A DNA stretch of 64,000 nt from Planctomycetota bacterium (lineage in GTDB: Bacteria > Planctomycetota > B15-G4): the NCBI GenBank assembly GCA_021604805.1, contig BQJR01000002.1, forward strand, positions 1,076,665 through 1,140,664. The letters run 5' to 3'. The first letter of the stretch is position 1. Each line of letters opens with the position of its first letter. The notes below the pieces were generated by a model. The model ran no database searches, was not told where the DNA came from, and saw only the letters and a program-made list of their open reading frames with translations. Position numbers and translations under genes: made by a program. Positions 37,563 to 47,236 of the stretch are shown in pieces.

Positions 37563-39950
37563 TCAGTTCGTGACGGTCACCGACTCGGGCACGCTGAAGA
37601 ACGCGAGCGGCCCCCACGGACTGCTGGCGCTCGCGGGTGCCGCGACCTGCACCCAAGCTGTGGCGCCAACCAACATCGGGTCGTTGGGCACGCTCAGGTT
37701 GAGCACGCGTTCGCCGTTCACGTCGAGTGGGAAAGGCGAGATCAGCGTGACCGGTGGGAGCACGTTGAGCTTCGGTCCCGCGAGGATGTCGGCGCTCAGG
37801 AAGCCGAACACCTGCGCGTTGGCCTCGCCGAACACTTCGAGCACTGCGGTGTTCCCGATCGCGACCTCTTGCGGCTCCATGCGCAGCAGCAACACGAGCC
37901 GACGCGCCGCGTGCCACGCCTGCACGACACCTGCGCCGTAGTTCACGTCCTTGCCGCTCGGGCCCTTGTCGCGGGCGGTCAGTTGCAGCGCCGCATCGAG
38001 GTGACGCGGCAACGCCTCCGGTTGCACTTGTCGCAGCAGCGCCAGCGCGCCGCCGAGTTGAGGCGTGCTCGCCGAGGTGCCGAAGAAACTGCTGTAGCCG
38101 CCGCCGATCGAGGTCGTCATCACGCCGGTGTAGGAGGTGATGTCGGGTTTGAGCAGCCCGGGGCCGGGGCCGCCGAAGCCGCCGAAGGGGTAGTCGTGGT
38201 AGTCGGTGTCCTGCGCGTGCGGCCAGCCGGCGTCGTAGAGCGTGAGGTCGTCCCAGGCGGAAGGGCCGATGCCCGAGAGCGGGTAGAGCCCGTCGTTCGA
38301 CAGGTTGATCGCGCCGCAGGCGATCACCGAACTGCGGCCGCCCACGACGGCACCCGGGTAGGCGAAGGGCGAGGGCGCGTTGCCCGGCGTGGAGATGTTG
38401 AAGGGCAGCGGATGCGTGGCGAGCGCGAGCCCTTGGTTGCCGATCGAGTTGGCGTGCACCACACCGCCGGCGAGCTCGGCATCGCTGAGCGCGCGGAACA
38501 TGTGGTAGTCGGGCGCGTCGACCCACTTGTAGCTGTAGGACGAGCTGATCACGTCGACACCCAGCTCGAAGAGGTACTGCTGCGCTTCCCAGTACTGACC
38601 TGCGTTGGCCACTCGGCAGACCACGAGTTCGGCGCCGGGCGCCATGCCCGTGACGCGGCCGCCGGTGCCGTCACCGACCATCAGGCCAGCCGATTGTGTG
38701 CCGTGCGGGTCGCCGCTGGTCACGTTGGCGTCGTCGAACTGGAAGTCCCAACCTTGCACGTCGTCGACGAAGCCGTTGGCGTCGTCGTCGAGCGCGTTGC
38801 CCGGGATTTCGCCGGGGTTGCTCCAGAGCCGGTTCACGAGGTCGGGGTGCGTGAGCGACACGCCCGAGTCGATCGAGCCGATGAGCACGCCGCCGCCGTC
38901 GACGCCTTGGGCCCAGAGCAGCGGGGCCTGTTGCAGATCGATGTTGGGTTCGGGCGCGCTCAGCGGCGCTTGTCCCGCGCCGGGCGCGACCTCGATGCGA
39001 TCGAAGGCCATGCCGTCGGAGGGACGGTCGAAGTCGTCGCGCCACTGGAAGCGCAGACGCACCTGCGCGCGTTGCGCGGGCGCGAGCGGCGCGAGCAGCG
39101 GGTCGAGCGCGACCCAACGCCACTCGTAGACCGAGCTGCCGTTCTCGAGCGCCAGGATGCGTTGCCAGTTGCTGCCGTCGGTGCTCAGGAAGACGCCGTC
39201 CTCGGCGTGGTTCTCGTCGCCGAACTCTTTGTGACGGAAGCGCAGGCCCACATCGCTCTGACCGCTCAGGTCGAGTTGCACCGTGATGCTCGCCACGCTG
39301 TCGCTGGCGGCTTGGGCGCTGGCCATCACCACGTGGTGGCTGCCTTCGGGGCCGTCGTCGGTGGTCACGAGCACGTAGCCGTCGGCGCTCGAGTCCACGC
39401 TCCAGTGCGCGGCCAGGTTGCCGCTGTCGAAGTCGTCGTAGAACGGGTAGTCGCCGAGCCCGGGCGGCAGCGGCGGCGGTACGTCTTGCTGACTGGCCAC
39501 GGGCAGATCGCGCAGCAACTCCACGCGCTCCACTTCGGGCAGCGCTGCCAGACGCGCGAGCACGTTCGGTTGCGCGTCGATCAAGAGCGCGTTGCCCATC
39601 CACAGCACGCGCCGCAGTCGTGCCGCGCCGGTTGACTGTGCGAGCTCGACGAGCTGCCGCGCGCGCACCTGTGTCTGCGACGCGCGTTGCTTGAGCGCCG
39701 CGATCACCCGCACGCGGCGTTCACTCGGCGAGCGCCCGACGAGCTGCGTCTGCATCGCGCCCAAGTCGACGGCGTCGTGCAGCAGCACATAAGCAGGCAG
39801 GGACTCGTCGGCCGCGGCGAGGGCCATGCGTTCACGCAGCGCCGGGCCGAGCTGCGCCGCGATCGACGGGGCGAGCACGAGCACCAGCAGCGCGAGGATC
39901 GGGCGGCGCATTCGGATCGCCGTGCGCTTCGAAGTCGAGGTGCGAGTCAT
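37563..39950 (-). CDS. Secreted subtilisin-like S8 peptidase
   Basis: 795 residues, with a signal peptide about residues 15-32 (ATGs at 39950 or 39911). An inhibitor I9-like propeptide is followed by a beta-sandwich insert (PFYDDFDSGNLAAHWSVDS... to residue about 325), then the catalytic domain. The triad is Asp361 (SIDSG), His416 (DPHGT) and Ser626 (GTSAS), with the oxyanion Asn in HANSIGN. A C-terminal beta domain of about 110 residues may serve retention. Likely an extracellular or periplasmic protease. DDDANGFVDD resembles a calcium site. Confidence 0.92.
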   Translation of the reverse strand: MTRTSTSKRTAIRMRRPILALLVLVLAPSIAAQLGPALRERMALAAADESLPAYVLLHDAVDLGAMQTQLVGRSPSERRVRVIAALKQRASQTQVRARQLVELAQSTGAARLRRVLWMGNALLIDAQPNVLARLAALPEVERVELLRDLPVASQQDVPPPLPPGLGDYPFYDDFDSGNLAAHWSVDSSADGYVLVTTDDGPEGSHHVVMASAQAASDSVASITVQLDLSGQSDVGLRFRHKEFGDENHAEDGVFLSTDGSNWQRILALENGSSVYEWRWVALDPLLAPLAPAQRAQVRLRFQWRDDFDRPSDGMAFDRIEVAPGAGQAPLSAPEPNIDLQQAPLLWAQGVDGGGVLIGSIDSGVSLTHPDLVNRLWSNPGEIPGNALDDDANGFVDDVQGWDFQFDDANVTSGDPHGTQSAGLMVGDGTGGRVTGMAPGAELVVCRVANAGQYWEAQQYLFELGVDVISSSYSYKWVDAPDYHMFRALSDAELAGGVVHANSIGNQGLALATHPLPFNISTPGNAPSPFAYPGAVVGGRSSVIACGAINLSNDGLYPLSGIGPSAWDDLTLYDAGWPHAQDTDYHDYPFGGFGGPGPGLLKPDITSYTGVMTTSIGGGYSSFFGTSASTPQLGGALALLRQVQPEALPRHLDAALQLTARDKGPSGKDVNYGAGVVQAWHAARRLVLLLRMEPQEVAIGNTAVLEVFGEANAQVFGFLSADILAGPKLNVLPPVTLISPFPLDVNGERVLNLSVPNDPMLVGATAWVQVAAPASASSPWGPLAFFSVPESVTVTN

Positions 39951-39985
39951 GAGCTGTCGGCCGGGAGGAGCCGTATCAACAAGAT

Positions 39986-40014
39986 TGGCCCGGGGGTCGC
40001 GACCTCCCGGGCCA
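39986..40014. terminator. Long GC-rich hairpin, possible terminator
   Basis: TGGCCCGGG pairs with CCCGGGCCA around an inner GGTCGCGACC, almost 29 bases fully folded. It lies downstream of the thioredoxin-like gene (minus strand) and upstream of the subtilase start. There is no clean T-run (minus strand continues AATCTTGTTG), so the terminator assignment is moderate. Confidence 0.45.
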
Positions 40015-40175
40015 GTTCGGGGGGCCTCCGCCCCTCAGGGTCGCGCCCTTGGCGGGCGCTGCCTTTGACGCGGTTCAGTCTACCCCTGCTCTCGGCATCT
40101 GGGGGGCTGTGACGCGAGAGAATCGAGTGCCAGCGGAGTCCGCCTGGTCCGCGTGTGGGGCGCCGCAGCTGCCCG

Positions 40176-40562
40176 TCAGCTGGTGAGGTCGGCCAAGGTG
40201 CGCTTGAAGGCCTCGGGATCCACCGATCCCTGCCCGCCGGCGAGCCAGCCGCCCTGAGCGTCGGTGAAGACCACGAAGGGCAGCGACATGGCGTCGGGCA
40301 TGTTCGCCATGAGCAGGTTCACGAGCGGCTCCTCGAGCTCATCGATGTCGGCGGCCAGCGCCACGAACTTCTCGCTCAGCGTTTCGGCGACCCCCGGCAG
40401 CGGCACCACGGCGCTCACCAGCGTGCGGCAGTTGCTGCACATCTCGCGCCCCATCTCGATGAAGATCGACTTGCCCTCGGCTTGGGCGGCGGCTTTCGCG
40501 TCGGCGAAGCGCGTGTGCCAGCTGAGCGTGCCGCGGTCGTCGAAATGAGGATGCGAACTCAT
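40176..40562 (-). CDS. Thioredoxin-like protein with CSNC motif
   Basis: 128 residues with a thioredoxin-fold pattern: KSIFIEMGREMCSNCRTL, FVALAADIDE, MSLPFVVFTDAQGGWLAGG. The CxxC site is CSNC. No signal peptide is present, so it is cytoplasmic as drawn. Its ATG overlaps the stop of the pterin dehydratase gene (ATGA), and the two form an operon. A disulfide or peroxide-related redox function is likely; the substrate is unknown. Confidence 0.8.
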   Translation of the reverse strand: MSSHPHFDDRGTLSWHTRFADAKAAAQAEGKSIFIEMGREMCSNCRTLVSAVVPLPGVAETLSEKFVALAADIDELEEPLVNLLMANMPDAMSLPFVVFTDAQGGWLAGGQGSVDPEAFKRTLADLTS

Positions 40563-40891
40563 GATTCACTCCGGAAGGGGTCGGGGTGCCCCGTGGTGGC
40601 TTGCAGATCGAGGCGCAGGGCCAGGGCGACGTCGAGCTCGCTCAGCCCACCGACCTCATGAGTGAACAGGGTGACGCTGAGGTACCCCCAACCCAAGCTC
40701 AGATCTGGGTGGTGATCGAGAGCTTCCGCCAAACGGCCGACCACGAGCGCGAAGCCGAGCGCCTGACGGAAGTCGTCGAAGGCCCAGCGACGGCGCAGGT
40801 GGTGGTTGTCCACGATTTGCCAGTCGGGCAAGCGCGCGGCGAGATCAGAGATCTCCTCGGGGGTGAGTTGACGGGTGGTGGCGGCAGGCAT
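40559..40891 (-). CDS. phhB: Pterin-4a-carbinolamine dehydratase
   Basis: 110 residues matching the DCoH/PCD family: ARLPDWQIVDNHHLRRRWAF, then EALDHHPDLSLGWGYLSVTLFTHEVGGLSELD, which includes the catalytic His-His pair. The enzyme recycles pterin cofactor made by aromatic amino acid hydroxylases, although some homologues act in other pterin pathways. The start at 40891 is the only ATG giving the family N-terminus. It is divergent from the DapA-like gene. Confidence 0.9.
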   Translation of the reverse strand: MPAATTRQLTPEEISDLAARLPDWQIVDNHHLRRRWAFDDFRQALGFALVVGRLAEALDHHPDLSLGWGYLSVTLFTHEVGGLSELDVALALRLDLQATTGHPDPFRSES

Positions 40892-41080
40892 GGGGCACTC
40901 CAGCGTGACGGGGCGGCGCGCAATAGCACGCAACGTAGGTCCCGCCCGTGGGGTGAAGTGCCTCGCGATCTCCGGGAGCCGCGCCGAAGCGCGCTCGGCG
41001 CCACGGGCGAACCGCGCCCCGACGACTGCTAAGCTGAGCGCGGTCGCGTAACGCCGGTGGCTCCGGCGGGGAGGTACTGC

Positions 41081-42118
41081 ATGCTTGTGACGGCACTTGT
41101 GACGCCCTTCCGAGAAGGTGGGGCGCTGGTCAACGGCTCGCTCTTGCAGGAGCTCATCGCGTTCCAGTTGGCGGAGGGCGCGCACCAAGTGCTGCTCGCC
41201 GGCACGACCGGGGAAGGGGCCGCCCTGAGCGAGGAAGAGCGCGGGCAGTTGCTCGACGCCGCGCTCGAGGTCGCCGAGCCGCGGCAGCTCATGGTCGCGC
41301 TCGGTTTCGGTCGTCTCCCCGACGTGATCGAGCGCGGTCAGGACGCCCTGGCGCGCGGCGTGCGCGACCTGCTCCTGGTCGATTGCCCGTACAGCGGCGC
41401 GTCGAGCGCGGGCTTGCGTGAGCACTGGCACGGCGCGGTGGCGGCGGCGCTGCCCGAGGCGCGACTGTTGCCCTACGCGATCCCGCAGCGCACCGGCACC
41501 GAGCTCCTGCCCGACGATCTCGCGCGGCTCGTCGAGGACCACCCCAATGTGATCGGCGTGAAAGATGCCACCGGCCGCCTGGCGCGCATGCTGCGCGTGC
41601 GCGAACTCTGCGGCCCCGACTTCCACCTCTTGTGCGGCGAAGACAGTCAGCTCCGCGACGCGATGCTCGACCCGAACATCCGTGCCGACGGCGCCGTGAG
41701 CGTGGCCTCGCACCTTGCGCCACGCAGCGTGCGCGATCTCGTGGAAGCTTGCCGCCGCGGCGACGCGACCCACGCCCGCGAGCTCCACGACGCGCTGCTC
41801 CCGCTCTTCCAGCTCGTGACTTTCCACAGCTCCGAAGCCTTGCGCGTGGGCGAGCAACAGCTGCAGGTGCCGCAGCGCCTCAAGAATCCCGTGCCGCTGA
41901 AGGCTTGCCTCGAACACCTGGGCGTGGCGGTGGGGACCTGTCGTGCACCCTTGAGCGCGGTCAACGCGAAGGTGCGTGCTCAACTCGAAGCGATCCTCGA
42001 CGACGTGTTCGTCGCGCATCGCAACGTGCTCGCGCCTCTGCACGAGAGCTTCGGCGCCGCCGGTGACCGCCGCGTCGCGACCTCGGGCGGCGCTGCGATG
42101 TTCAGCCAGGCGTCATGA
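41081..42118 (+). CDS. dapA: Dihydrodipicolinate synthase-like protein
   Basis: 345 residues from the ATG at 41081 with a GGGGAGGT site. DapA hallmarks: VTPF, GTTGEGAALSEEER, the Tyr of LLPYAIPQRTG, and Schiff-base Lys in GVKDATG. It is about 50 residues longer than usual at the C-terminus. DapA condenses aspartate semialdehyde with pyruvate toward diaminopimelate and lysine; relatives include N-acetylneuraminate lyase and KDG aldolase. The next two genes, aspartate kinase and semialdehyde dehydrogenase, overlap in series, which supports the lysine pathway role. Confidence 0.88.
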   Translation: MLVTALVTPFREGGALVNGSLLQELIAFQLAEGAHQVLLAGTTGEGAALSEEERGQLLDAALEVAEPRQLMVALGFGRLPDVIERGQDALARGVRDLLLVDCPYSGASSAGLREHWHGAVAAALPEARLLPYAIPQRTGTELLPDDLARLVEDHPNVIGVKDATGRLARMLRVRELCGPDFHLLCGEDSQLRDAMLDPNIRADGAVSVASHLAPRSVRDLVEACRRGDATHARELHDALLPLFQLVTFHSSEALRVGEQQLQVPQRLKNPVPLKACLEHLGVAVGTCRAPLSAVNAKVRAQLEAILDDVFVAHRNVLAPLHESFGAAGDRRVATSGGAAMFSQAS

Positions 42119-43521
42119 GTCTCGCGGTCGTCAAGGTCGGTGGCAGCTTGCTCGGCAGCAGCGACGAGTTGGCCTCGGTCGTGGCGGCGCTCGCCGAACG
42201 TCGGCGCGCGGGAGAACGCTTGCTCGTGGTCGCGTCCGCGCTGCGCGGAGTCACCGACCAACTCGAGGCCGCCGCGCTCGACGCGCTCGACCCGCGTTCG
42301 GGCGGCGAGATCGTGCGCGCCGTGGTCGACCGCCTGCGCGCGCGCCACGAAGAAGTGATCGCCGGCCATCCCGCCGCCGCCGCCATGCGGCTCTCCACAC
42401 GCGGCGCACTCGACGGCGTGGAGCGCTTGCTCACCGGCATCCGACTCATGGGCGAACTCACGGATCGCGCGCACGACCTGTTGCTCGCGCACGGCGAGCG
42501 CCTCAGCGCGCCGCTGCTCGCCGAGGCCTTGCGCGTTGCCGGTGTCGACGCGCGCGCGGTCACCGCCGAAGAAGCCGAGCTGCGCGCCGTCGGACCGTTC
42601 CGCGTGGGCTCTTGCGACCTCGCCGCCAGTCGCGCGGGCCTGCAAGCGCTGCAACACGAGCTGCACGACCGCATCCTCGTGCTCACCGGTTTCTACGGCG
42701 TGAACGACGCCGGCGACATCGTGCTCTTCGGACGCGGCGGCACCGACTACACCGCGGGCGTGGCCGCCGCCGGCCTCGCCGCCGACGCGCTCGAACTCTG
42801 GAAGGACGTCCCCGGATTCCTCACGGCCGATCCCCTGGCCGTTCCCGAAGCGCGCTTGGTGCCCGAGCTCTCCTTCGACGAAGCCTGCGAGTTGGGTTAC
42901 TACGGCGCGCGCATCTTGCACCCGCGTTGCCTCGAACCGCTGCGCGGCAGCGCCACGCGCATCAGCTTGCGCGCTTTGAGCGACGTGGCCGCCGCGGGCA
43001 CACGCATCGTGGAGCGCCGCGAGCCGCGCTCCGATGCGCAAGTGAGCGCGCTCGTTCACCGCGACGGCGTGGCCGTGGTGCGCGTCGAAGGTCCCGCGAT
43101 GGTGAACCAACCCGGCGTGGCCGGGCGCATCCTCACGGCCGTCGGCGAACTCGGTGTCAACGTCGACGCGCTGGCCAGTTCGATGACCTCGCTCTCGTTC
43201 ACCATCGATGATCGCGACGCCGGTTTGGTGCGGCGCACGCTGCGCTTGCTGCAAGAGCAGAACGTGGTCGGTCTCGAGCGCTTCGAACTGATCCGCGACG
43301 TGTCCTTGGTGGGTGTCGTCGGTGACGGCGTGGCCGCGCACGCTTGGGTGGCGGCGCGCATGCTCTCGTGCTTGGCGGGTTGCGGCTTGCACGTCGAGCT
43401 CATCTCGCACGGCCCAGGCGACGTGGGTCTGAGTTGCGTGGTGCCTGCCGGTGGGCTGCACGACGCCATCGCCGCGCTGCACGCCGCCTTCTTCACTGTC
43501 GACGTCCCGAGCCGCCCGTGA
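42115..43521 (+). CDS. lysC: Aspartate kinase
   Basis: 468 residues. N-terminal kinase VVKVGGSLLGSSDEL, the catalytic loop FGRGGTDYTAG and substrate region LGYYGARILHPRCLEPL. Two ACT domains at the C-terminus (VRVEGPAMVNQPGVAGRI and VSLVGVVGDGVAAHAW) suggest feedback by lysine or threonine. It makes aspartyl phosphate, the first step to lysine, methionine and threonine. ATG overlaps the dapA stop (ATGA) and the asd start overlaps its stop (GTGA). Confidence 0.93.
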   Translation: MSLAVVKVGGSLLGSSDELASVVAALAERRRAGERLLVVASALRGVTDQLEAAALDALDPRSGGEIVRAVVDRLRARHEEVIAGHPAAAAMRLSTRGALDGVERLLTGIRLMGELTDRAHDLLLAHGERLSAPLLAEALRVAGVDARAVTAEEAELRAVGPFRVGSCDLAASRAGLQALQHELHDRILVLTGFYGVNDAGDIVLFGRGGTDYTAGVAAAGLAADALELWKDVPGFLTADPLAVPEARLVPELSFDEACELGYYGARILHPRCLEPLRGSATRISLRALSDVAAAGTRIVERREPRSDAQVSALVHRDGVAVVRVEGPAMVNQPGVAGRILTAVGELGVNVDALASSMTSLSFTIDDRDAGLVRRTLRLLQEQNVVGLERFELIRDVSLVGVVGDGVAAHAWVAARMLSCLAGCGLHVELISHGPGDVGLSCVVPAGGLHDAIAALHAAFFTVDVPSRP

Positions 43522-44648
43522 GTTCTCGCCGGGTCGCGGTGGTCGGCGCCACGGGCGTCGCGGGTCGGCAAGCGCTCGCTGCCTTGCAGGCGCATCCGTG
43601 GTTCGAGTTGTGCGCCGTCGCCGCGAGTGAGCGCAGCGCGGGTGCCACGCTCGCGGAGCTCTTGGAGCGCGATCGACAGGTCTGGGCCGACACGGGCTTG
43701 GCCGCGCCCGATCCCGTGGTCGACACGCGGCCGCAGAGTTTGGCGTCACGTCTTCCGAGTGAATGGCTGAGTCTGCGCGCCTGCACCGCGGAGCAGCTTC
43801 CGCTCGACGAACTCGATCTCGTGTTCTCGATGTTGCCCACCGAAGCGGCGCGTGCGGTCGAGCCCGTTCTGGCGGCGCGGGTGCCCGTGATCAGCACGGC
43901 GGCCGCCTTCCGCGACGAGCCCGACACGCCGCTCTTGTTGCCCGGCGTGAACACCGAGCACGCGGCCTTGTTGGCGTCGCAGGGCGCGGCGCGCGGGTGG
44001 CGTGGCTTCGTCGCACCGACCCCGAACTGCACCACGGTCGGCCTCGCCGCGAGTCTCGCACCTTTGCATGCGGCCGTCGGTGTGCGCGCCGTGGTGCTGA
44101 CGTCGATGCAAGCCGTGTCGGGCGCCGGCGCGGGCGGTCCGCGCGTGGCAGCCGCAGCGCTGGGCAACGTGCTCCCGTTCATCGATGGCGAAGAGGACAA
44201 GGTCGGACGCGAGTTCGCGAAGATCCTCGGGCGTGTCGACGGCGCGCGCATCGCACCCGCCGACTGCGCCGTGTCGGCGACCTGCACGCGCGTCCCCGTG
44301 GCCGACGGCCACACGCTCGCGGTGACGGTGGGCCTGCGCGAAGCACTCAGCGTAGAGCGCGCTGCCCAGCTGTTGCGTGATCACGATCCGTGGCGCGGAC
44401 GCAGCCTGCCGAGCGCGCCGCAGCGCTGGATCGTGGTGCGCACGGAACAGGACCGCCCGCAGCCACGCCTCGATCTCTCGGAGGGGGCCGGCTTCAGCAC
44501 CGTGGTCGGTCGCCTGCGCCCCGACGCCGTGCTCGGCGGACTCAGTCTCGTCGTGCTGAGCCACAATGCAGTGCTCGGAGCCGCCGGCGGCGCGGTGTTG
44601 CTCGCGGAAGATCTCGCGGATCGCGGCTTGCTGCCGGCGCCACGCTGA
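43518..44648 (+). CDS. asd: Aspartate-semialdehyde dehydrogenase, archaeal/fungal type
   Basis: 376 residues from a GTG overlapping the lysC stop. NADP-binding GATGVAGRQALAAL at the start, active-site Cys in TPNCTTVGL, and the downstream MQAVSGAGAGGPRVAA. The PNCTTVG sequence belongs to the archaeal/fungal branch rather than the E. coli GNCTV type. It reduces aspartyl phosphate to the semialdehyde used by the DapA-like enzyme encoded two genes upstream. Confidence 0.93.
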   Translation: MSSRRVAVVGATGVAGRQALAALQAHPWFELCAVAASERSAGATLAELLERDRQVWADTGLAAPDPVVDTRPQSLASRLPSEWLSLRACTAEQLPLDELDLVFSMLPTEAARAVEPVLAARVPVISTAAAFRDEPDTPLLLPGVNTEHAALLASQGAARGWRGFVAPTPNCTTVGLAASLAPLHAAVGVRAVVLTSMQAVSGAGAGGPRVAAAALGNVLPFIDGEEDKVGREFAKILGRVDGARIAPADCAVSATCTRVPVADGHTLAVTVGLREALSVERAAQLLRDHDPWRGRSLPSAPQRWIVVRTEQDRPQPRLDLSEGAGFSTVVGRLRPDAVLGGLSLVVLSHNAVLGAAGGAVLLAEDLADRGLLPAPR

Positions 44649-44705
44649 ATCCTCCGTGCCGGTCGCGTGTCCCGGCATACTGGCGGCTGCCTCCGGGAGA
44701 GTGTC

Positions 44706-46424
44706 ATGCGTTTCTTCACCGTCTGGTTGGGAGCTTGCGTCCTGATGTCCCTCGCCCCCTCGGCCTCGGCCGGCGACCGCATCCTCGGCGCGCCCTTCGC
44801 CACGCGTTCACCGGTGATCGCCCGCCACGGCATGGTCGCCACGAGTCAGCCGCTCGCCGCGCAGGTCGGCCTCGACATCCTGAAAGCCGGTGGCTCAGCG
44901 GTCGACGCAGCCATCGCGACCAACGCCGCGCTCGCGCTCATGGAGCCCACCGGTTGCGGCGTGGGCGGCGACCTCTTCGTGCTGCTGTGGGACAACGACG
45001 CCAAGGAACTCGTGGGCCTGAACGGCAGCGGGCGTTCGCCGTCGCAGCTCGACCTCGAGGGCTTGCGCGCGGTGCTCGCCGAACGCGGGCTCGAAGACAT
45101 CCCGCTCTTCGGCGGCCTGCCCGTGAGTGTTCCCGGAGCGGTCGACGGCTGGTTCGCCATGCACGAGCGATACGGCCGCTTGCCCATGTCGCAGCTGCTC
45201 GCGCCCGCCATCGCCGCCGCGCGCGAAGGCTTCCCGCTCACGCAAGTGATCGCCGAATACTGGCGTCGCAGCGAGCGCGTGTTCGGCGGGCGTCCTGAGT
45301 TCGCAGAGATCTTCATGCCGAACGGACGCGCGCCGCGCGAAGGCGAGCTGTTCCGGAACCCAGGCTTGGCGCGCACGCTCGAAGCCCTCGCTGCCGGTGG
45401 ACGCGACGCGTTCTACACCGGCCCGCTCGCCGAAGCGCTCGTCGCGGCCGTGCAACGCGAGGGCGGTTTCCTCACGCTCGACGACCTCGCGGCGCACCGC
45501 TCCGAGTGGGTTCAGCCGCAGTCGGTGAGCTATCGCGATCACGAACTCTGGGAGCTCCCCCCGAACGGGCAAGGGCTCGCCGCGCAGCAGCTCTTGCAGA
45601 TCGTCGGGCAGGATCAACTGCACGCTTGGGACGCCGACACGTGGCATCTCTTGATCGAGGCCAAGAAGCTCGCCTACGAGGATCGCGCACGTTTCTACGC
45701 AGACCCGGCCTTTGCTGAGCAACCCTTGCAGGCCTTGCTGTCGCCGACCTACGCGAGCGCGCGTCGTGCGCTGATCGATCCCGCGCGCGCGGCCGAGCAC
45801 TACCCCGCGGGCGGCGCAGCCCTCGCCCAGGGCGACACGGTCTACCTCACCGTGGCGGATGCCGACGGCAACGTGGTGTCGTGGATCCAGAGCAACTACA
45901 CAGGCTTCGGTTCCGGGGTCGTGGTTCCGGGCTGGGGCTTCGGGCTGCAGAACCGCGCGAAGCTCTTTCACCTGGACGCCTCGCACGCCAACGTCTACGC
46001 GCCGGGCAAGCGCCCCTTCCACACGATCATTCCCGCGATGCTCACCCGCGACGGCTCCCCTGTGCTCTCCTTCGGCGTGATGGGCGGCGCGATGCAGCCT
46101 CAGGGTCACGCTCAGATCGTGGTGAACATGCTCGACTTCGGCATGAACGTGCAGGAAGCCGGCGACGCCGCACGTTGGCGTCACGAGGGATCCTCGCAAC
46201 CCGATGGAGGTGACATGCGCGACCGAGGTCGGGTGTTCGTCGAGAGCGGCGCGCCCGCCGAGCTCGTGGAAGGCCTGCGCGCGCGCGGACATCAGGTGGA
46301 GGTGTCTGCAGGCGGCTACGGCGGCTACCAGGCCATTTGGATCGACGCGATCGCGTCGCCTGAACAGCGCCTCTATCGCGGCGCAAGCGAGTCGCGCAAG
46401 GACGGCGCCGCCGTGGGGTTCTGA
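44706..46424 (+). CDS. ggt: Gamma-glutamyltransferase
   Basis: 572 residues with a signal peptide (FFTVWLGACVLMSLAPSASA), so periplasmic. Family motifs: MVATSQPLAAQVGLDILKAGGSAVDAAIATN, GGDLFVLLW and the autoprocessing site with nucleophile Thr378 (GDTVYLTVADADG), then SWIQSNYTGFGSGVVVPGWGF. It splits glutathione-type gamma-glutamyl bonds or transfers them. The ATG has a GGGAGAG site. It converges with the following anti-sigma gene, whose 3' end overlaps by 52 bases. Confidence 0.93.
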   Translation: MRFFTVWLGACVLMSLAPSASAGDRILGAPFATRSPVIARHGMVATSQPLAAQVGLDILKAGGSAVDAAIATNAALALMEPTGCGVGGDLFVLLWDNDAKELVGLNGSGRSPSQLDLEGLRAVLAERGLEDIPLFGGLPVSVPGAVDGWFAMHERYGRLPMSQLLAPAIAAAREGFPLTQVIAEYWRRSERVFGGRPEFAEIFMPNGRAPREGELFRNPGLARTLEALAAGGRDAFYTGPLAEALVAAVQREGGFLTLDDLAAHRSEWVQPQSVSYRDHELWELPPNGQGLAAQQLLQIVGQDQLHAWDADTWHLLIEAKKLAYEDRARFYADPAFAEQPLQALLSPTYASARRALIDPARAAEHYPAGGAALAQGDTVYLTVADADGNVVSWIQSNYTGFGSGVVVPGWGFGLQNRAKLFHLDASHANVYAPGKRPFHTIIPAMLTRDGSPVLSFGVMGGAMQPQGHAQIVVNMLDFGMNVQEAGDAARWRHEGSSQPDGGDMRDRGRVFVESGAPAELVEGLRARGHQVEVSAGGYGGYQAIWIDAIASPEQRLYRGASESRKDGAAVGF

Positions 46425-47236
46425 GGATCTGATCGCCCCGAGCTGCGAGTGGCTGCGAGCCCGAGTGCCGCGACGGCGAGCGCGGAAGCCGGCTGCTGCG
46501 CGAGCAAGTCTTTGGCTCGCCTCACGAACTGCACGCTGATCTGGAAATCGGGCGCCACGGCGAGCACCCGTTGCACGGCCGCCTCGGCAGTGAGTGCGGT
46601 GGGCAAGCGGAGTGGCAGCGCGTCGAGCGGGAGTCCATCTGCGGCGTGCCGCGTGCGTCGAGCTCGCTGAGCCATGCGCCCGATGTCGACGAGCACGTCG
46701 ACCAAGGCTCGCCGCGCAACTGCTGCGGGATCTTCGTGTGCGTGGCGCGGCTGGAAGCGCGCGAGATCCCTACCGAAGTGCGCCGCTTCGTCTGGGCCTG
46801 AGCCCTGGGCTGGCGTTGTCCGAGTGGCTCCCCCGGCAGCCGGAGCAACTTGCGGGCGAACCGGCCGAGCACTTCGATTCGCCTCCGTGCCCAAGCGCAT
46901 GCTCACGCGTGAAGCTGGGTGCCCAAGCAGCACCAAACTCTGCGCGACGAACTCTCTCAGCCAGCGCGCCAGATGCCGACGCGTCTCGCTCCGCAGGCGT
47001 TCGAGGATGCGCTCGCGCAGCTCCGGAGTGCTGCGCAAACCTCGCTCCAGCCAGGCCGGGTGCGGGAGTTCGCGCAACGCGCTGCCCATCTTGTCGAGCA
47101 GGTCGAGGCGCTGGGCGCAGCGGTTGCAGTCGCGGACGTGAACGCGCAGCTCCCAGCTGAATCCACCGCCGTCGAGCGTGCTGAGCAACGCGCAGCGAGT
47201 GGGGTGATTGCTGAGCTGCTTCTCACAATGTGTCAT
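46373..47236 (-). CDS. Probable zinc-type anti-sigma factor
   Basis: 287 residues. Near the N-terminus WELRVHVRDCNRCAQRL has the His-x3-Cys-x2-Cys pattern of ZAS anti-sigma factors. The remainder is helical with basic and Pro-rich linkers and a weakly hydrophobic segment at the end (ASALAVAALGLAATRSSG) that may be a membrane anchor. Its ATG overlaps the stop of the upstream sigma factor (ATGA). It most likely sequesters that sigma factor. Its tail overlaps the convergent ggt gene. Confidence 0.8.
   Translation of the reverse strand: MTHCEKQLSNHPTRCALLSTLDGGGFSWELRVHVRDCNRCAQRLDLLDKMGSALRELPHPAWLERGLRSTPELRERILERLRSETRRHLARWLREFVAQSLVLLGHPASRVSMRLGTEANRSARPVRPQVAPAAGGATRTTPAQGSGPDEAAHFGRDLARFQPRHAHEDPAAVARRALVDVLVDIGRMAQRARRTRHAADGLPLDALPLRLPTALTAEAAVQRVLAVAPDFQISVQFVRRAKDLLAQQPASALAVAALGLAATRSSGRSDPQNPTAAPSLRDSLAPR

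Noticed and set aside
37428..39635. Long forward frame opposite the subtilase gene
   Set aside because: Low-information antisense frame of a real gene with an intact catalytic triad on the other strand.
41416..41432. TGGCACG inside the DapA-like gene
   Set aside because: It is within coding sequence and has no TTGC at -12.
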